The notes under the pieces are model-generated. The model saw only the letters and a program-made list of their open reading frames with translations, made no database searches and was not told where the DNA came from. DNA of 64,000 nt from Deinandra increscens subsp. villosa (lineage: Eukaryota > Streptophyta > Magnoliopsida > Asterales > Asteraceae), in NCBI GenBank assembly GCA_039602395.1, contig JBCNJP010000017.1, positions 19,771,279 to 19,835,278 on the forward strand, read 5' to 3'. Numbering within the stretch: position 1 is the first letter of the stretch; every line of letters starts with the position of its first letter. The translations under genes and the position numbers were made by a program. Positions 1 through 11,073 of this stretch are shown piece by piece.

Positions 1-1829
1 GTTGAATTATAATCTCTCATTTACATACGGTGGGATTTTGTGGTTCATCACAGGGGTTGTTTGTTTATTCTTAAAACATCTTTAGGGGAGGTACGCCTGC
101 ATGCGCAAAGACATAAGCCCTGAAGACTGTTTTTATTTTTAATAAAGATCTTAAATGGGTTTAAAATTTCTATAAAGAAACTTATATCCCTCTCCTCATT
201 AAATCTTCACAATCCCTAGAAAAACTTAAAAAAGGAGTACGCCCCTGCTCCGTCCAATCCATCAGCACCCTTCCGCTTGCTCTGCCCCTTCCCTTTGAAC
301 CGGCATCCCACCGGCCACCTTTTGTAATACTTCCAAGTCATCCGTGCACGTATATTGAACATGTTGCATTCATGTTGATCCTTATTCTTTCCAAATTGAA
401 ACTCATTTATCTAACCTTTTGGGAATGTTTACATATCCATCGATTCATCCAATATCACCCTGTGAAAATCAAACATGTTAATATTACTTTTATCAAATTT
501 TTTGACTAAATTTATGGATAGTCAAATTTAAAGTTATTATATATTTAATGATATACCCGAAAAAGCTCCTCCATGACATCTTCAATGCTAATTAAACCAA
601 TTCTACAACAATTCAATATTGTATGACGTGGGTTTGAGGCTAGGAAGGAGAAGACCACAAAAAGTATATTGTGAAGTTTAAGCTTGCATCTGCTAAACAC
701 TACTAAACTAACACAATCATAAAAAAAAATAAGTATGATTCATAAACTACTCGTAAATTGCTAATATACATAAAAAATACTTCCTGAAGCATTCAAAAAC
801 TACGGTACACTATGTGATATGAATGTTTTTCAAATGAGTATAATGAAATAAGATTAAACATTACCTAAATACCTTATAGAAGATGAATAATGTAATAAGA
901 TCAAACATTACCATGATAAAACTACAAGCATAAACTTACTGTAATTTTGTTCGTTGATTTAAACTTTTACACCCCAAATTCTAGAATCGATTCAAAAGAG
1001 TGAACATTGATTTATGCTTGAAACTTAAATCCATCTATACATGTCGCAGACTCAATATTAATAAAAAAAAAATAAAAAAACCAAATGTATTCTCTACATA
1101 AATAATTAGCATACTATACCAAATTAGTACTACCAAAATAGATTTACCGTGCAACTAAAAATAATAGGCTTTATCGTGATGTAAAAGCCCTAATTGTACC
1201 AGAAACCCCACATGTAAAATTTGAATTTGAAAGTACCAAATAGAAAACCCTATATCTCTAAAGCGTGAAAGTTTTTAAAAGAAATACTAGTAGTTATAAG
1301 TAACTTTTATCACATCTAGTACTTGGCTATTTAATTTCCTACATTATTACTTTGACCAATATTATTTCATTAGGTCTCTAATCAAAATCAACAGATAGTG
1401 TTAGTACCAATCTTATTATCCGAGTATAGTAATCTCTTAATATTACCATAACTATTTACGAAAACAGAACTTCTTATTTATAAGGTCTTTATAAAATGTT
1501 GTAATCTACTTTATAAGTAAGGAGCCCCACTTGTGATTTTTTTTTTGAAAAAAACTCGGTTTTTATATATACATATTCATTTATATATATAAAATTGATA
1601 AATTTTGATGACCAGGGCCATTGGACTCTCTTGACTTCCCCATACTTCCACCCTTAATCATAATCAACCAGAATGAAGAAACACATGCTTTGTACATACA
1701 TACATACATACTAGGTTAGAAACTCGTATGTTACATAGGTTGAATAAAGGTAGCATATTCTAAACAACAGTTTCAATGAAGATTTGTATGTTAGATGTCA
1801 TTGTCGTTGGTGAAATAAGAACTAATGAA
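1..1829. other. AT-rich intergenic DNA, no gene seen
   Basis: No reading frame or conserved motif is convincing here. The stretch is AT-rich with scattered homopolymers and a short ACAT tetranucleotide run near 1694-1710. It is single-copy within the window, unlike the DNA from 4689 onward. It lies outside the candidate Helitron that begins at 1830. Confidence 0.6.
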
Positions 1830-1977
1830 TCTATATATATATATATAAAAGTTAAGCAATGGCACTATTTTGACACAATATTAAATGCGAAATCATAAAT
1901 ACGTTTTTCATCAAACAAGCATTTGGTACTACATGCTTAAGCATGGTGTTTAATTAAAAGAGATGATACATGTTGAT

Positions 1978-2000
1978 GCATCATCATCATCATCATCATA
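1978..2000. repeat. CAT/ATG trinucleotide microsatellite
   Basis: Run of CAT repeats following ATGATACATGTTGATG. Short and apparently neutral. Confidence 0.8.
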
Positions 2001-2039
2001 ATATAATTCTTAATTCGTAAACAATGTAATTAATAGAGG

Positions 2040-2420
2040 AAAACCATGGGTTTAAACGTGATTAAGAAGGACTCATGGCCTTCTTTCAACTTCCACCGAT
2101 TAATTAATGTGATTATGTGATGTTAATAATCATCATAAACGTGATAAAGAACGACTCATGAGCTTCTTTCATATACATTCATCGTATACATAATAAAAAA
2201 TAACAATAAATGATGTAATAATTAATTTAAACCTTCCGAGTTCTTAACCTTCAAATAAATAACATAATAATGATAATCTTTTGAGTTCTTGCAACTCCCT
2301 TTTAAATAGATTTATTGTTGTATTTATATAGAAATAAAGATAGGTAATAAACATGACCCTTTGAAGTTCTTGCAACTCCCTTTCAATTAATTCATCATCT
2401 TCAGTGATCCTATATAAACC
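2040..2420 (+). promoter_or_regulatory. Degenerate ~84 bp direct repeats upstream of a TATA-like box
   Basis: Two related blocks, AACGTGATTAAGAAGGACTC near 2055 and AACGTGATAAAGAACGACTC near 2138, lie about 84 bp apart. Two copies of a small palindrome-like motif (GTTCTTGCAACTCCCTTT, near 2284 and 2370) lie at the same spacing. They are followed by CCTATATAAACCC at 2408-2420, a plausible TATA box, then a pyrimidine-rich stretch with a GTAAGT donor-like site near 2469. This looks like a promoter with duplicated cis-elements, possibly captured by the Helitron. No coding product can be assigned downstream. Confidence 0.3.
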
Positions 2421-3299
2421 CAACAAAGCCTCATTTTTTGTGTCCCCCTCCCGTCATCTCCTGGTATTGTGTAAGTCATTTATATTTTTTTGCTATGTAG
2501 TCTTTGTTTACGACCCTATACTTGGTTCCGGCGGGAAGAAAATGTGTTGCCGGAACGTTAGACTTTTGTTGCTTTGTCCGACGCGAATAAAATGTAACGT
2601 CGGCGGCTAACGGGTTGTGTGTTTCTTCCGTACTTTTTCATGTCGTTTGCTATGCTATATGTTGTGATAAATTCTTAGATTATTGTTATAATTTTAGGTG
2701 TCGGATCTCAGGATGCCTTATCACAAAGTGGTTATGGTTTCTTCATCAATCCTCTCAATATTTCACTCCGAGAACAAGAATACTTTCCTCATCCAATTGG
2801 TAATCGTCTATCACATATCTTTGACTTCTATCTATGCATTTCAGTTATAACTTCCTTCCTCTTCTTATTTTCATTTGGAGAAATTTATAATCATACACAG
2901 AAAAAGAAAGATACTAACCTTTATGGAAATCCTGAATTAGCAGCTGATGGTAACAGGAAAGAAACATATGCTAAACCTGTAGGGATGTAAACTTACCGAA
3001 TACTTATAGTGATTATGAGTAATGTTAAAAATAAAACACAAGCTAAGGCCAAGTATAAGTTAATGTACTAAACATAAGATTGTAATTGAAGTAAAGTTCG
3101 GAGAAGGTAATCCAAACATAGTGTCAGAAAATACCATAGGGTAAAAAACATAAAAGAAAGACAATTATCCATCATATATAATATATGTGGTTAAAAAGTT
3201 CAGTCTGTTTTAACTTTCTCATCCAAAAATACCCAAGAATGCTACTAACTATATTATATTAGACTTCACTAAATAAAGAAACATTGATGTTACACCATA

Positions 3300-3810
3300 G
3301 TGTATCATGGAGGATATATTATGCATCTATTCTTAGTGGTGACTTTGTTCTATCAAAAAGACATGAAAGATGACAATGAAATACAACTCATAGAAAGATT
3401 TCAGCCTTATTCATTGTATTGTTTGTATACCATCTTTTAAAACACTCTATGTATTCCTTACGGATTCATTTTTACTCCTTTTAAATGTAAATGGGAAATA
3501 AGACATATAAGAGATTATATTTTCTGAAATAATGCTTCATATTAGAAAGTAAATATGTACTCCAAATGACATAATGTTGTATCAAGCCATTTATGCATGG
3601 AAAAAACAATGATTAGATGCTTTCCTTATATACTATGCATCTTTTATTGGCTTTGACTTTTTTCTATAAAGAAGACACAAAAGATGACAGTGTAATAAAA
3701 CTCAAAGAAAGATTTCAGCCTTATTCATTGTACTGTTCGAATTCCATCCTTTAAAACTCTCTCTGTATTCTTTACAGATTCAATTTTACTCTTTTTAAAT
3801 CACGAATTCT
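3300..3810. repeat. Diverged direct duplication, unit ~314 bp
   Basis: Two copies of a roughly 200 bp segment are recognisable by AGATTTCAGCCTTATTCATT at about 3396 and 3710. The flanking text (AAGATGACA, TTTTAAAAC) aligns with many substitutions. Old tandem duplication within the Helitron-like block, no coding signal. Confidence 0.65.
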
Positions 3811-5279
3811 ACTCACAATGAGAACAAAATGTTTTGGCCTACTGAGGAACTACCCAATCAGTGTCAATTCCCATCAACCAAAGATAGAAGTATTAGTGAA
3901 TTTCCTGTGCTTTACACTCAAAATTATTAATAATTCATATTCAAAAGTAAAGGTGATAATGTCATTTTTCTCACTTTGAAAATAAAGTCGTTCAGCAACA
4001 AAAGTAAGCTTCAAATGCATAATAATGAAAAGATGCATTTACATTTAAGAAGACATATAACATAAGAACAAAGAAAGTAAATTTTACCTTAAAACCAAGA
4101 ACAATACATAAGACCTGCAAATAAGATACAGTAAGACAATAAGAAATACAAATAGATTGGAACCCAAAGGGTGTAAATTATGTATTCCAAGTCTATTTCC
4201 ACTTACTTCAAATTTTAAATGTATAAAAATTTGATAAGAAACAAATTAAAAATAGAAACAAAAAAAAATATATAAGATAAACTGTAACAAACTTACAGGA
4301 TAAATACCGTTACCATAAAAATTCAGCAGCCTGCAATATTATGTCAAAAAATATTAGTTGCACCAACACTTCAACTACAGTTATTTCAATACATTCAAAT
4401 ACGAGGGATAAAATAAATTAAAGATCATGTGAAATACATTAATTATACTTCATTTGAGCATCTTAATTTGACAAAATCAAAACAGACCTATAATGCTAAA
4501 ATGAGTCGGCAAGTTTCATTCTGTTACAGAAATTTAAGACGCGACGAAACCAAATTTATAGAGGTATGCAAATAAACTTTTGTTGTTAAAAACAAATATA
4601 CTAAGAAGCTTAAAATATTTACAATCCTATGGAAACAAAGCTTCCATAAAATAAACAAACATAGTGACTCTAAAACAAAGAAATCAACACCCTTCTTTCT
4701 ATTTCAAATGATTCCAAACAGGTATTACTGGGCTTCATATTAAACAACAAACTATAAAGAATTCGGTTAACTACCTATTTTCAAAAAGTTAATGGCCATG
4801 GATTACATACTATCCTAAGAAACTACTAAAAGACATGTCCTTTAGTAAGAGAAATGTACCAAGTTGCTAAACCATTGTAAAGAAATATGCAATTTTCAAT
4901 AGTAAACAATTTCAACACAAAGAACTGAAACATGCATATTCAATTTAGGTCTCTACCAGGCAAAACAAAGAAATATAAGTTGGAAAAAGATAAACAACAC
5001 TAACAAATAGAAGAGTAAAAGGACAGAAATTTCGCAAATTGATTTAAACACTTAAAAAATGAGCATCATCAAAGATAACCTAAAATCAGAAGAAGCCTAA
5101 ATTGAAACGAAAATGAGGACTTTCAAAATACATGTAAACCAAAGATAACCTAAAATGATTAAAAACCCAAATTGAAGTATAACACCTACTCAGATTTACC
5201 AAAGGTAAGTAATTTCATAGGAAAAGAGAAAAACTAAATGAAATGAAGATATACGATTACAAAATGAACATCATAATCC

Positions 5280-5500
5280 GATTTCATACCTGTTGCTAAC
5301 CGTAAATACCGATCGGCGAGAAATCTGCAAACGTAAGAACGATCAATACCTAAGAAGACGATTATGACAGTATAAAGAATTGGAACGACAAAGAAACAAT
5401 CCACTGAAGTAAGAAAACAAAGAAATTGTAAACCCTAGAACGATGGGGGAGAGAAGATGCGTCTGATATCTGTAGTAGAGAGGGAGAGATAAAAAGGCAT
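5280..5500 (-). other. 5'UTR/promoter-like fragment with splice-like sites
   Basis: Read on the minus strand, 5500 to 5280 has a CTTTTTATC box and a CT-rich leader (CATCTTCTCTCCCCCATCG). CTAGGGTTTACAATTTC follows, a string typical of plant 5' untranslated regions, then GTTTGCAG acceptor-like and AACAGGTATG donor-like sites. No protein follows. This could be a captured promoter plus leader, or part of a noncoding transcript. It is conserved at 24,246-24,466. Confidence 0.3.
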
Positions 5501-6779
5501 CTTAAAAACCCAGAAAAAAAAAGTTAAGGAAAAATAATGGTCAACAATGACTTACAGACACACACAACGACTTCATAAACGTATTTTATTATAATCCCAA
5601 AACTAACAAACTGGAATAATATAGATTGTAGGACATATATTTATAACTTAATTTAAGCTCAGATATCCATCCATAGATGGTATTTTCAATATTAAGTACA
5701 TTTAAAATATATATATAAAGCACATGAAGATGTGGAAAATACAAAAGTTTAGACTATTCATGCTTTTTACCAAATTCCTTAATGACTTGAGCTTTCATAT
5801 TATCATATTATTAGCCCATGTCATAATGCGATTTTTGAATCTTTTCACCCATCTACAAAAGGTTCAATACCTTCAGCTTCAACAAATAAATCAGCTGCAA
5901 ATAGTATACAGAAAAGTTATATGGCCATGTTAAACAACTAAGTCTAGCAATTTGATAGAAATTTATAAGTGAAAACATTTGACAGCTATGGATAAACATG
6001 AATGCGAATTTCACATCAGGATAATTTGGTACAAATTTATAGGTCAACTATAAGAAAAAGTTTGGCATACAATTTTGTTTCTTACCTTTTTGGTCATAAG
6101 CCAACCCACCCACTCAACCCGTCCAATTTGGAAATATTAATTCTAATTAACAATAAACGATATCCAACTTCAATTTATATCGTCTAACAAATACAGAAGT
6201 AAACAATATGGTACAAAACTATAAGTGAAAATGAACTTTATAAGTGTATTTTTAGCCTTATCTATGGATGTCTTTGAAATCTCTGGGATTCCTCACCTCA
6301 GCTAAAATGTGTCATCAATTTGATGGTTAATATCTCTCATCAGTTAGTTAGTATCAATATAGATTTGTTTAAACAAATACTAAATAGATAGTGTACTTAA
6401 TTAAAACTCACAACCATATATGCATCGGTTAAACAATAAAGTTTTAAATCTTTTTGACCAAACATAATAAGGGGTTCTAAGGAGAATAAATAAGATATTG
6501 ACCATAAAAATGACCATAACAATAAAAAATAACCACTACACCATATAAACTTGAAAAAAAAAACTCTAAACAAAGAAGAATGCTAACCTTAGAAATGCAG
6601 CAAAGACAGAGAAGAGCAGATTATACCTGCACATGAAAAGATGAGATAAGTAAAAAAAATATGTATAATACTTAACAGGTTATACATATAACAATATAGG
6701 ATGGAAAATTTTAAAATACCCCTGCAAACCATTTCCAAAGTAAATATATACATATGATACTATAAAAATAAATTCAATA

Positions 6780-7300
6780 GAAATACGTAGGGACCAAATA
6801 TGCTCCAAAAGTCCAAAGACTTCAGCAAAGCTGCACAACTGTTACCTGCAAATCAAAGACAACAAGAAGTGACATAAATAATGGACAATCTACATAAATT
6901 ATAATCACACAATGCAGATACTAAAAAATAAAAAGACCTATGCATTAGAACAGAAAGAACATCTAAAAAATGTAAATATGATATAAAAATAAGAGCACAC
7001 ACGTATGCCTAAAACAACTATTATACTTTACAACAACCCTTGCATTAGAAGTAATCCAAGTGTTACCAGTTCATAAACACTTTCAAATATAGACAAAAAA
7101 CGGGAGAAGATCTTTAGTGAAAACAAATAATGAAGAGAAATTCAAAAAATAAATGAATACACTCTAATTCAGTTGAATGTAAGGAAAGATCACACAATTA
7201 TATAAGCAACACAACTTTAAATAACAACTAAATGGGACGACATAATTACCTAAGGAGCAGATATGTTCCAAAGTCCTGAAATAACTTGCAGACCTATAAA
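6780..7300 (-). other. Repeated exon-like segments, minus strand
   Basis: Two related short segments, at about 6787-6833 and 7251-7292, read on the minus strand as GACTTTTGGAGCATATTTGG and GACTTTGGAACATATCTGC. Both have splice-donor-like GTA at the 3' end and TGCAG-like text upstream. The pairing suggests duplicated exons of a decayed gene or noncoding transcript. No product can be named. Confidence 0.25.
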
Positions 7301-8159
7301 CTACATGGAAATAAAACATGATCAATTCAGAGGTCAACAAATTACACTGTTAGGAAAAATACTTTACACAAAACAGCATTGAAATTTCCAAAAGTAGTTA
7401 AGAAATTTTGACACAGTAGCTACAAATACAAAAAGCATGGGAATTCTCAACAGGAGCTACAAAAAGTTTATATATTTCATTTAAACATTTGATTTAACTG
7501 CAATAGCATGAATTAAGTTTGTTTCTTTAACAAATATCATAGAAATTTCCAACATAAATTGTCTATAGTAAATTGGTGTGTAGGTTGCTTTGTTGGAATT
7601 TAATGTATATAAAGAGATCTTTCAACAAATGTGAACAACAACAACAACAACAATAAAGCAAGAACAGTCACCATACAAAAATACCTTAATAGATTATAAT
7701 AACCTAAACGATACAGCTCAGACAACCTGTAAAAAATATATATAGAATCAAAAGATAGAGAAAACGTTTAAAAGGCTTACATGACCACCTAACAACACAA
7801 ACAAAATCAAAGAAGCAAGGTTACAAAGCCCAAAGCATAACCAAATACAAAGAATTTATAAACAAATCTATAACTTTCATGCACTTCAATCAGACATAAA
7901 ACCTTACTGTTATGCAAAAGGAATCCACATTATCTGCTGAAATTATGCAAATTAAGTTCTAATTAGACCATAAGACAAAAATGTGAGATACAATTAACAC
8001 TGGAAGCATCGTATCCTTAGAAAATGAAGCCAAATTCCAAATCTCATACAGCTTTTCTTCGAATACAGAAGTCTGAACGCAGAGCCGAGCAGAACCACAT
8101 AAAGAAACCAACAAAGACATATTCAACAAATTAAATAAGGGAAATATAAATCAGAAATC

Positions 8160-8400
8160 CAATTCAAAGATAAAGCCCTAATCTACTGAAACGAAGTTAA
8201 AGAGGAAGACAAAGGATTCGATACTTGAATTAAAGGCGATGGAACCCATCAACACCTCAAAAACTGAAATCGACATTGGTAACTTAGCATAGAAACGACG
8301 ATAAAACCTGATCTCCCTACGCGGCTCTGCAAATCGATTAGGGAAGGTTAGCAAGAAGAGAGAAACTATGGTGCTGTTCGAAAACAAAGGAATGATGCGT
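8160..8400 (-). other. Second 5'UTR-like fragment, minus strand
   Basis: Minus-strand reading from 8400 shows a pyrimidine-rich leader (TTTCTCTCTTCTTGCTAACC) then ATTTGCAG, an acceptor-like site. A short frame of 69 codons follows (MFSNSTIVSLFLLT...), which is probably fortuitous. Conserved in the second copy at 27,126-27,366. Confidence 0.25.
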
Positions 8401-9528
8401 GACTAGAGCAAAGAAGTAAAGGCTTACTGATCAAAAGGCTGGACGACATGGGAAGAAGTAACCGATCCCAAATCAGCAAGCACGGAGGCACAATAGGCTT
8501 CCTCATGTACATCGTCCTCTAAACGATGTTGAAGGGCAGACTACCCATTGCTTGTACTAGGTGCTTTAGGTTGAAAAACCATGGCTCTGTGAGGCAGATT
8601 GAGGTTGAGTGAAAGGAACAGATGATTGAGAAAGCCCTTATCATGAATGCGTGGCTTAGGTTAAGCACCAAAAGTAACGACGTTATAACGGGGTTAAGTA
8701 ACTATTCATCAAGTTAACATTTTGTATTTCGTTTTATCGAAGTTATTTTGGGATGCACACAACTTTGCATGTCAGGTATCCCAATCTTACAAAACAGATT
8801 CATGAAATTCTCGGCTTTTGAAGCATATGCCTTTAAGTTTTCTTTAATAAAAAACTTACATTGAAACATCAAGGCCGTCATATACTCATTGTCCCTTACC
8901 TTGCATTGTTCATCTGCTGCATGTAGCCATAAGAAATTTCTAAAACTTAAATGAACACTACACTAATTAATCTACGTAGGCAACTGTAATCATGGACAGT
9001 ACATATGTTTTCTGATTTTCTATTCTTCCTCCTATACATAAAGTTCTAATTTGCATAAGATTGATCTTATCTGCTTTTTAATTATTGTCCGTTAACAAAT
9101 ATTTGTGTTTTTTTACATCTGCTTTGAATGCATAGTGTTATTTCTTTACAACATGTTAAATAGGATTATATTATTATGGGGAAAACAATTGAGTGTTAGT
9201 TGCTCCAAAACAAATTTTAAAACCTACTTCATGAGTCACTTTTATGTTAATAATTCCAATAACATGAGCATGACAACAATGATAAAAGGATATGGCTGGC
9301 TGAAAAAAAGTTAATGACTGTATGGATCAGGTGGTACTCAAAATTCATCTTAAGATAAAACACAATTTCAATTTATAACAATTATCTACGTTCACTTTAA
9401 CGAATCATAATAGAAATAAAAACACATTAACTACTCATGAGTCACAGACTCTACCTACACGTCTACGCCTGTATCTATGCTTTGTAATGTTGTTTTATTA
9501 TTTTACGCATGTTGTTTATAATTAGGAA

Positions 9529-9834
9529 ATGGAAGACTATGTCCGTAACTTCTTCATCGCAAGCCACAATGAGACAAACGCTGAACTGTCAGCCGTGATA
9601 ATGGTGGTAGAAAGGTTGCTGGCAGAAAACAGACAAGCACTGGACGCGGTTCTTAGTCTTGTTCCCTCTCCCTTCCGGTATGATGCCGCCTCCATGCTGA
9701 ATGATGCGATTCGTACCAAACAGGCACTGTTACGGAATCTACGGACCATACGCAGGGATGCCGAGGCAACAACACGTGATATTGACAACCAGATGGAGTC
9801 TAGTTCAGCCCGAACATGTAACCGTTATTTGTAG
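9529..9834 (+). CDS. Unidentified 101-residue helical protein in Helitron-like block
   Basis: I do not recognise this protein. The ATG at 9529 follows an acceptor-like TATAATTAG, so it may be the last exon of a longer gene. The 101 residues start MEDYVRNFFIASHNETNAEL and are rich in Ala, Arg, Leu and Asp/Glu with no signal peptide or membrane segment. The spacing suggests two or three amphipathic helices. Base composition is clearly higher in GC than the flanks, which favours coding origin. The frame is intact and identical in the second copy (28,495-28,800). It lies about 350 bases upstream of the Helitron 3' hairpin, so it is probably a captured gene fragment. It could also be a fortuitous frame, since an overlapping 83-codon minus-strand frame is also open. 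Confidence 0.4.
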   Translation: MEDYVRNFFIASHNETNAELSAVIMVVERLLAENRQALDAVLSLVPSPFRYDAASMLNDAIRTKQALLRNLRTIRRDAEATTRDIDNQMESSSARTCNRYL

Positions 9835-10152
9835 TTTTATTTTATTTGGTGCTTAGACACCCCATCAAACTTTAAAACTACTGATATTAAATTAATCTAT
9901 CTTACTTTATAATTGTTTGTTATCTCCAATTATGGCGCATTACACCTAACTTGATGACTCTTTTATACACTTGATATTACATATGCCAATTAGCAATGGT
10001 AGGTTGATTTGTTTTAAACACATTACCTTTGGCCGTCCTTAATCTCAGATTGTTTACCTACACTGTTATATTTATTTGCAATCACCGGAGTGCTAAAAAC
10101 CATTTCACATATATAAACATAATGACCATTTTAGGGTCGGTCAAAGTTCCCC

Positions 10153-10184
10153 CCGGCCGTGCATCGCACGGGCCTGCACACTAG
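10153..10184 (+). terminator. Helitron 3' hairpin and CTAG terminus
   Basis: CCGTGC-ATC-GCACGG stem-loop with GCCTGCACA spacer and CTAG end. In Helitrons this hairpin marks the end of rolling-circle transposition. The same signal lies at 29,119-29,150 in the second copy. Confidence 0.7.
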
Positions 10185-10467
10185 TATTTTAAATTTATAA
10201 ATAACAAATAATGAAGAATTAAGAATTATAAAAATTATATTTGAAGATAAAACATAATTGAAATAATTTCTAATTGATTAAGTTTTAATAAATTATTCGA
10301 ATAAGAATCTCTCGTTTTTTTTATATTTAGTTATATAATTTAATTATATAAAATTACTACTATTTAGTAAAAGAGAGAGTTGGCATTTCAATAGAGAAGA
10401 GGCAGAAAAATTGAGATATGATTAAATATGAGAGTGACATATAAATATAAAAAATATATATATAATG

Positions 10468-10889
10468 TTTTTTTTTTGGAACGGCAGTAAATTATAAGAA
10501 AAGCTCAAATCAGAGCAAAATTACATGAAAAGTAAAGGATTGATCAACCAATCCGTCCAACGCATCGAGTTACTAACAATTCTAGATGAATACAAAGAAA
10601 ACGAAAATAAAACAATAGAATCGAAGATATTGCCGTTCCAATTTTTACACGATTGGAAGATTAAATCGTTACGCATCTTCCAAATGAACCACCAAGAAGT
10701 GTAAAGAATCGTGCCTATTATGTTTTTCTTTGCTCTCGGATTTTTGTGATCTTCAACCATCTTGATCAAATCACGGGGAGGGGCCGGACCAAGCCAATCA
10801 ACATCGAACCACTTTCCAATCTGCTTCAAAACATTGATGATGATTATACAATCGCCAAAAATATGAAGAGAGGTCTCCGGGCGCTTGTT
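10468..10889 (-). mobile_element. 5'-truncated LINE (non-LTR retrotransposon) fragment
   Basis: The minus strand ends in poly(A) (T-run at 10,468-10,477) and is flanked on both sides by TATATATATAATG (10,455-10,467 and 10,890-10,902). This is a target-site duplication typical of target-primed insertion. The minus-strand frame (10,829-10,521, open further upstream to about 10,889) has the C-terminal reverse-transcriptase zinc-binding signature of plant LINEs: ETSLHIF, then WWFIWKMRNDLIF. Only this last piece was inserted, so it is dead on arrival. Confidence 0.8.
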
Positions 10890-11073
10890 TATATATATAA
10901 TGTTTTATTATGGAGTAGAAGATGATAAACTACTGATTGAAACTAGAAAACCTAACACCGATACACATGTACATGTTGTATATATGATAGCAGTGAGTAT
11001 ACTAATTTGTTCTTGACTTCATGTATATACTAATACAGTAATATTAGTGTAGTTTTTCTTTTTAAAACACGAG

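Larger units (their letters stand above)
1830..10184 (+). mobile_element. Candidate large non-autonomous Helitron
   Basis: The 3' end is strong. At 10153-10177 there is a GC-rich hairpin (stem CCGTGC/GCACGG, loop ATC, partly extended by GGC/GCC). About ten bases further on, CTAG at 10181-10184 is followed by host T, which is the CTRR-3' end plus T of plant Helitrons. The 5' end is weaker: A then TCTATATATATATATAAAAG at 1829-1849 fits the 5'-TC rule and is the best candidate I found, but other starts are possible. No Rep/helicase protein is visible, so the element would be non-autonomous. It contains one 101-residue reading frame near the 3' end and several exon-like fragments on the minus strand. 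Its right part (from 4689) is repeated at 23,655-29,150. Confidence 0.45.
4689..10243 (+). repeat. Segment L, copy 1 (repeated at 23,655)
   Basis: This stretch recurs at a fixed offset of 18,966 bases. The copies are almost identical. By eye I saw about six substitutions, for example GATAAAAGG here versus GATGAAAGG at 28,247 and CAAATAG versus TAAATAG near 24,864. The left breakpoint shares ACC with the end of A2. The content is the right part of the Helitron-like element. Confidence 0.9.

Noticed and set aside
10521..10829. 102-codon minus ORF as an independent gene
   Set aside because: C-terminal LINE RT fragment flanked by a target-site duplication and poly(A); not a host gene.
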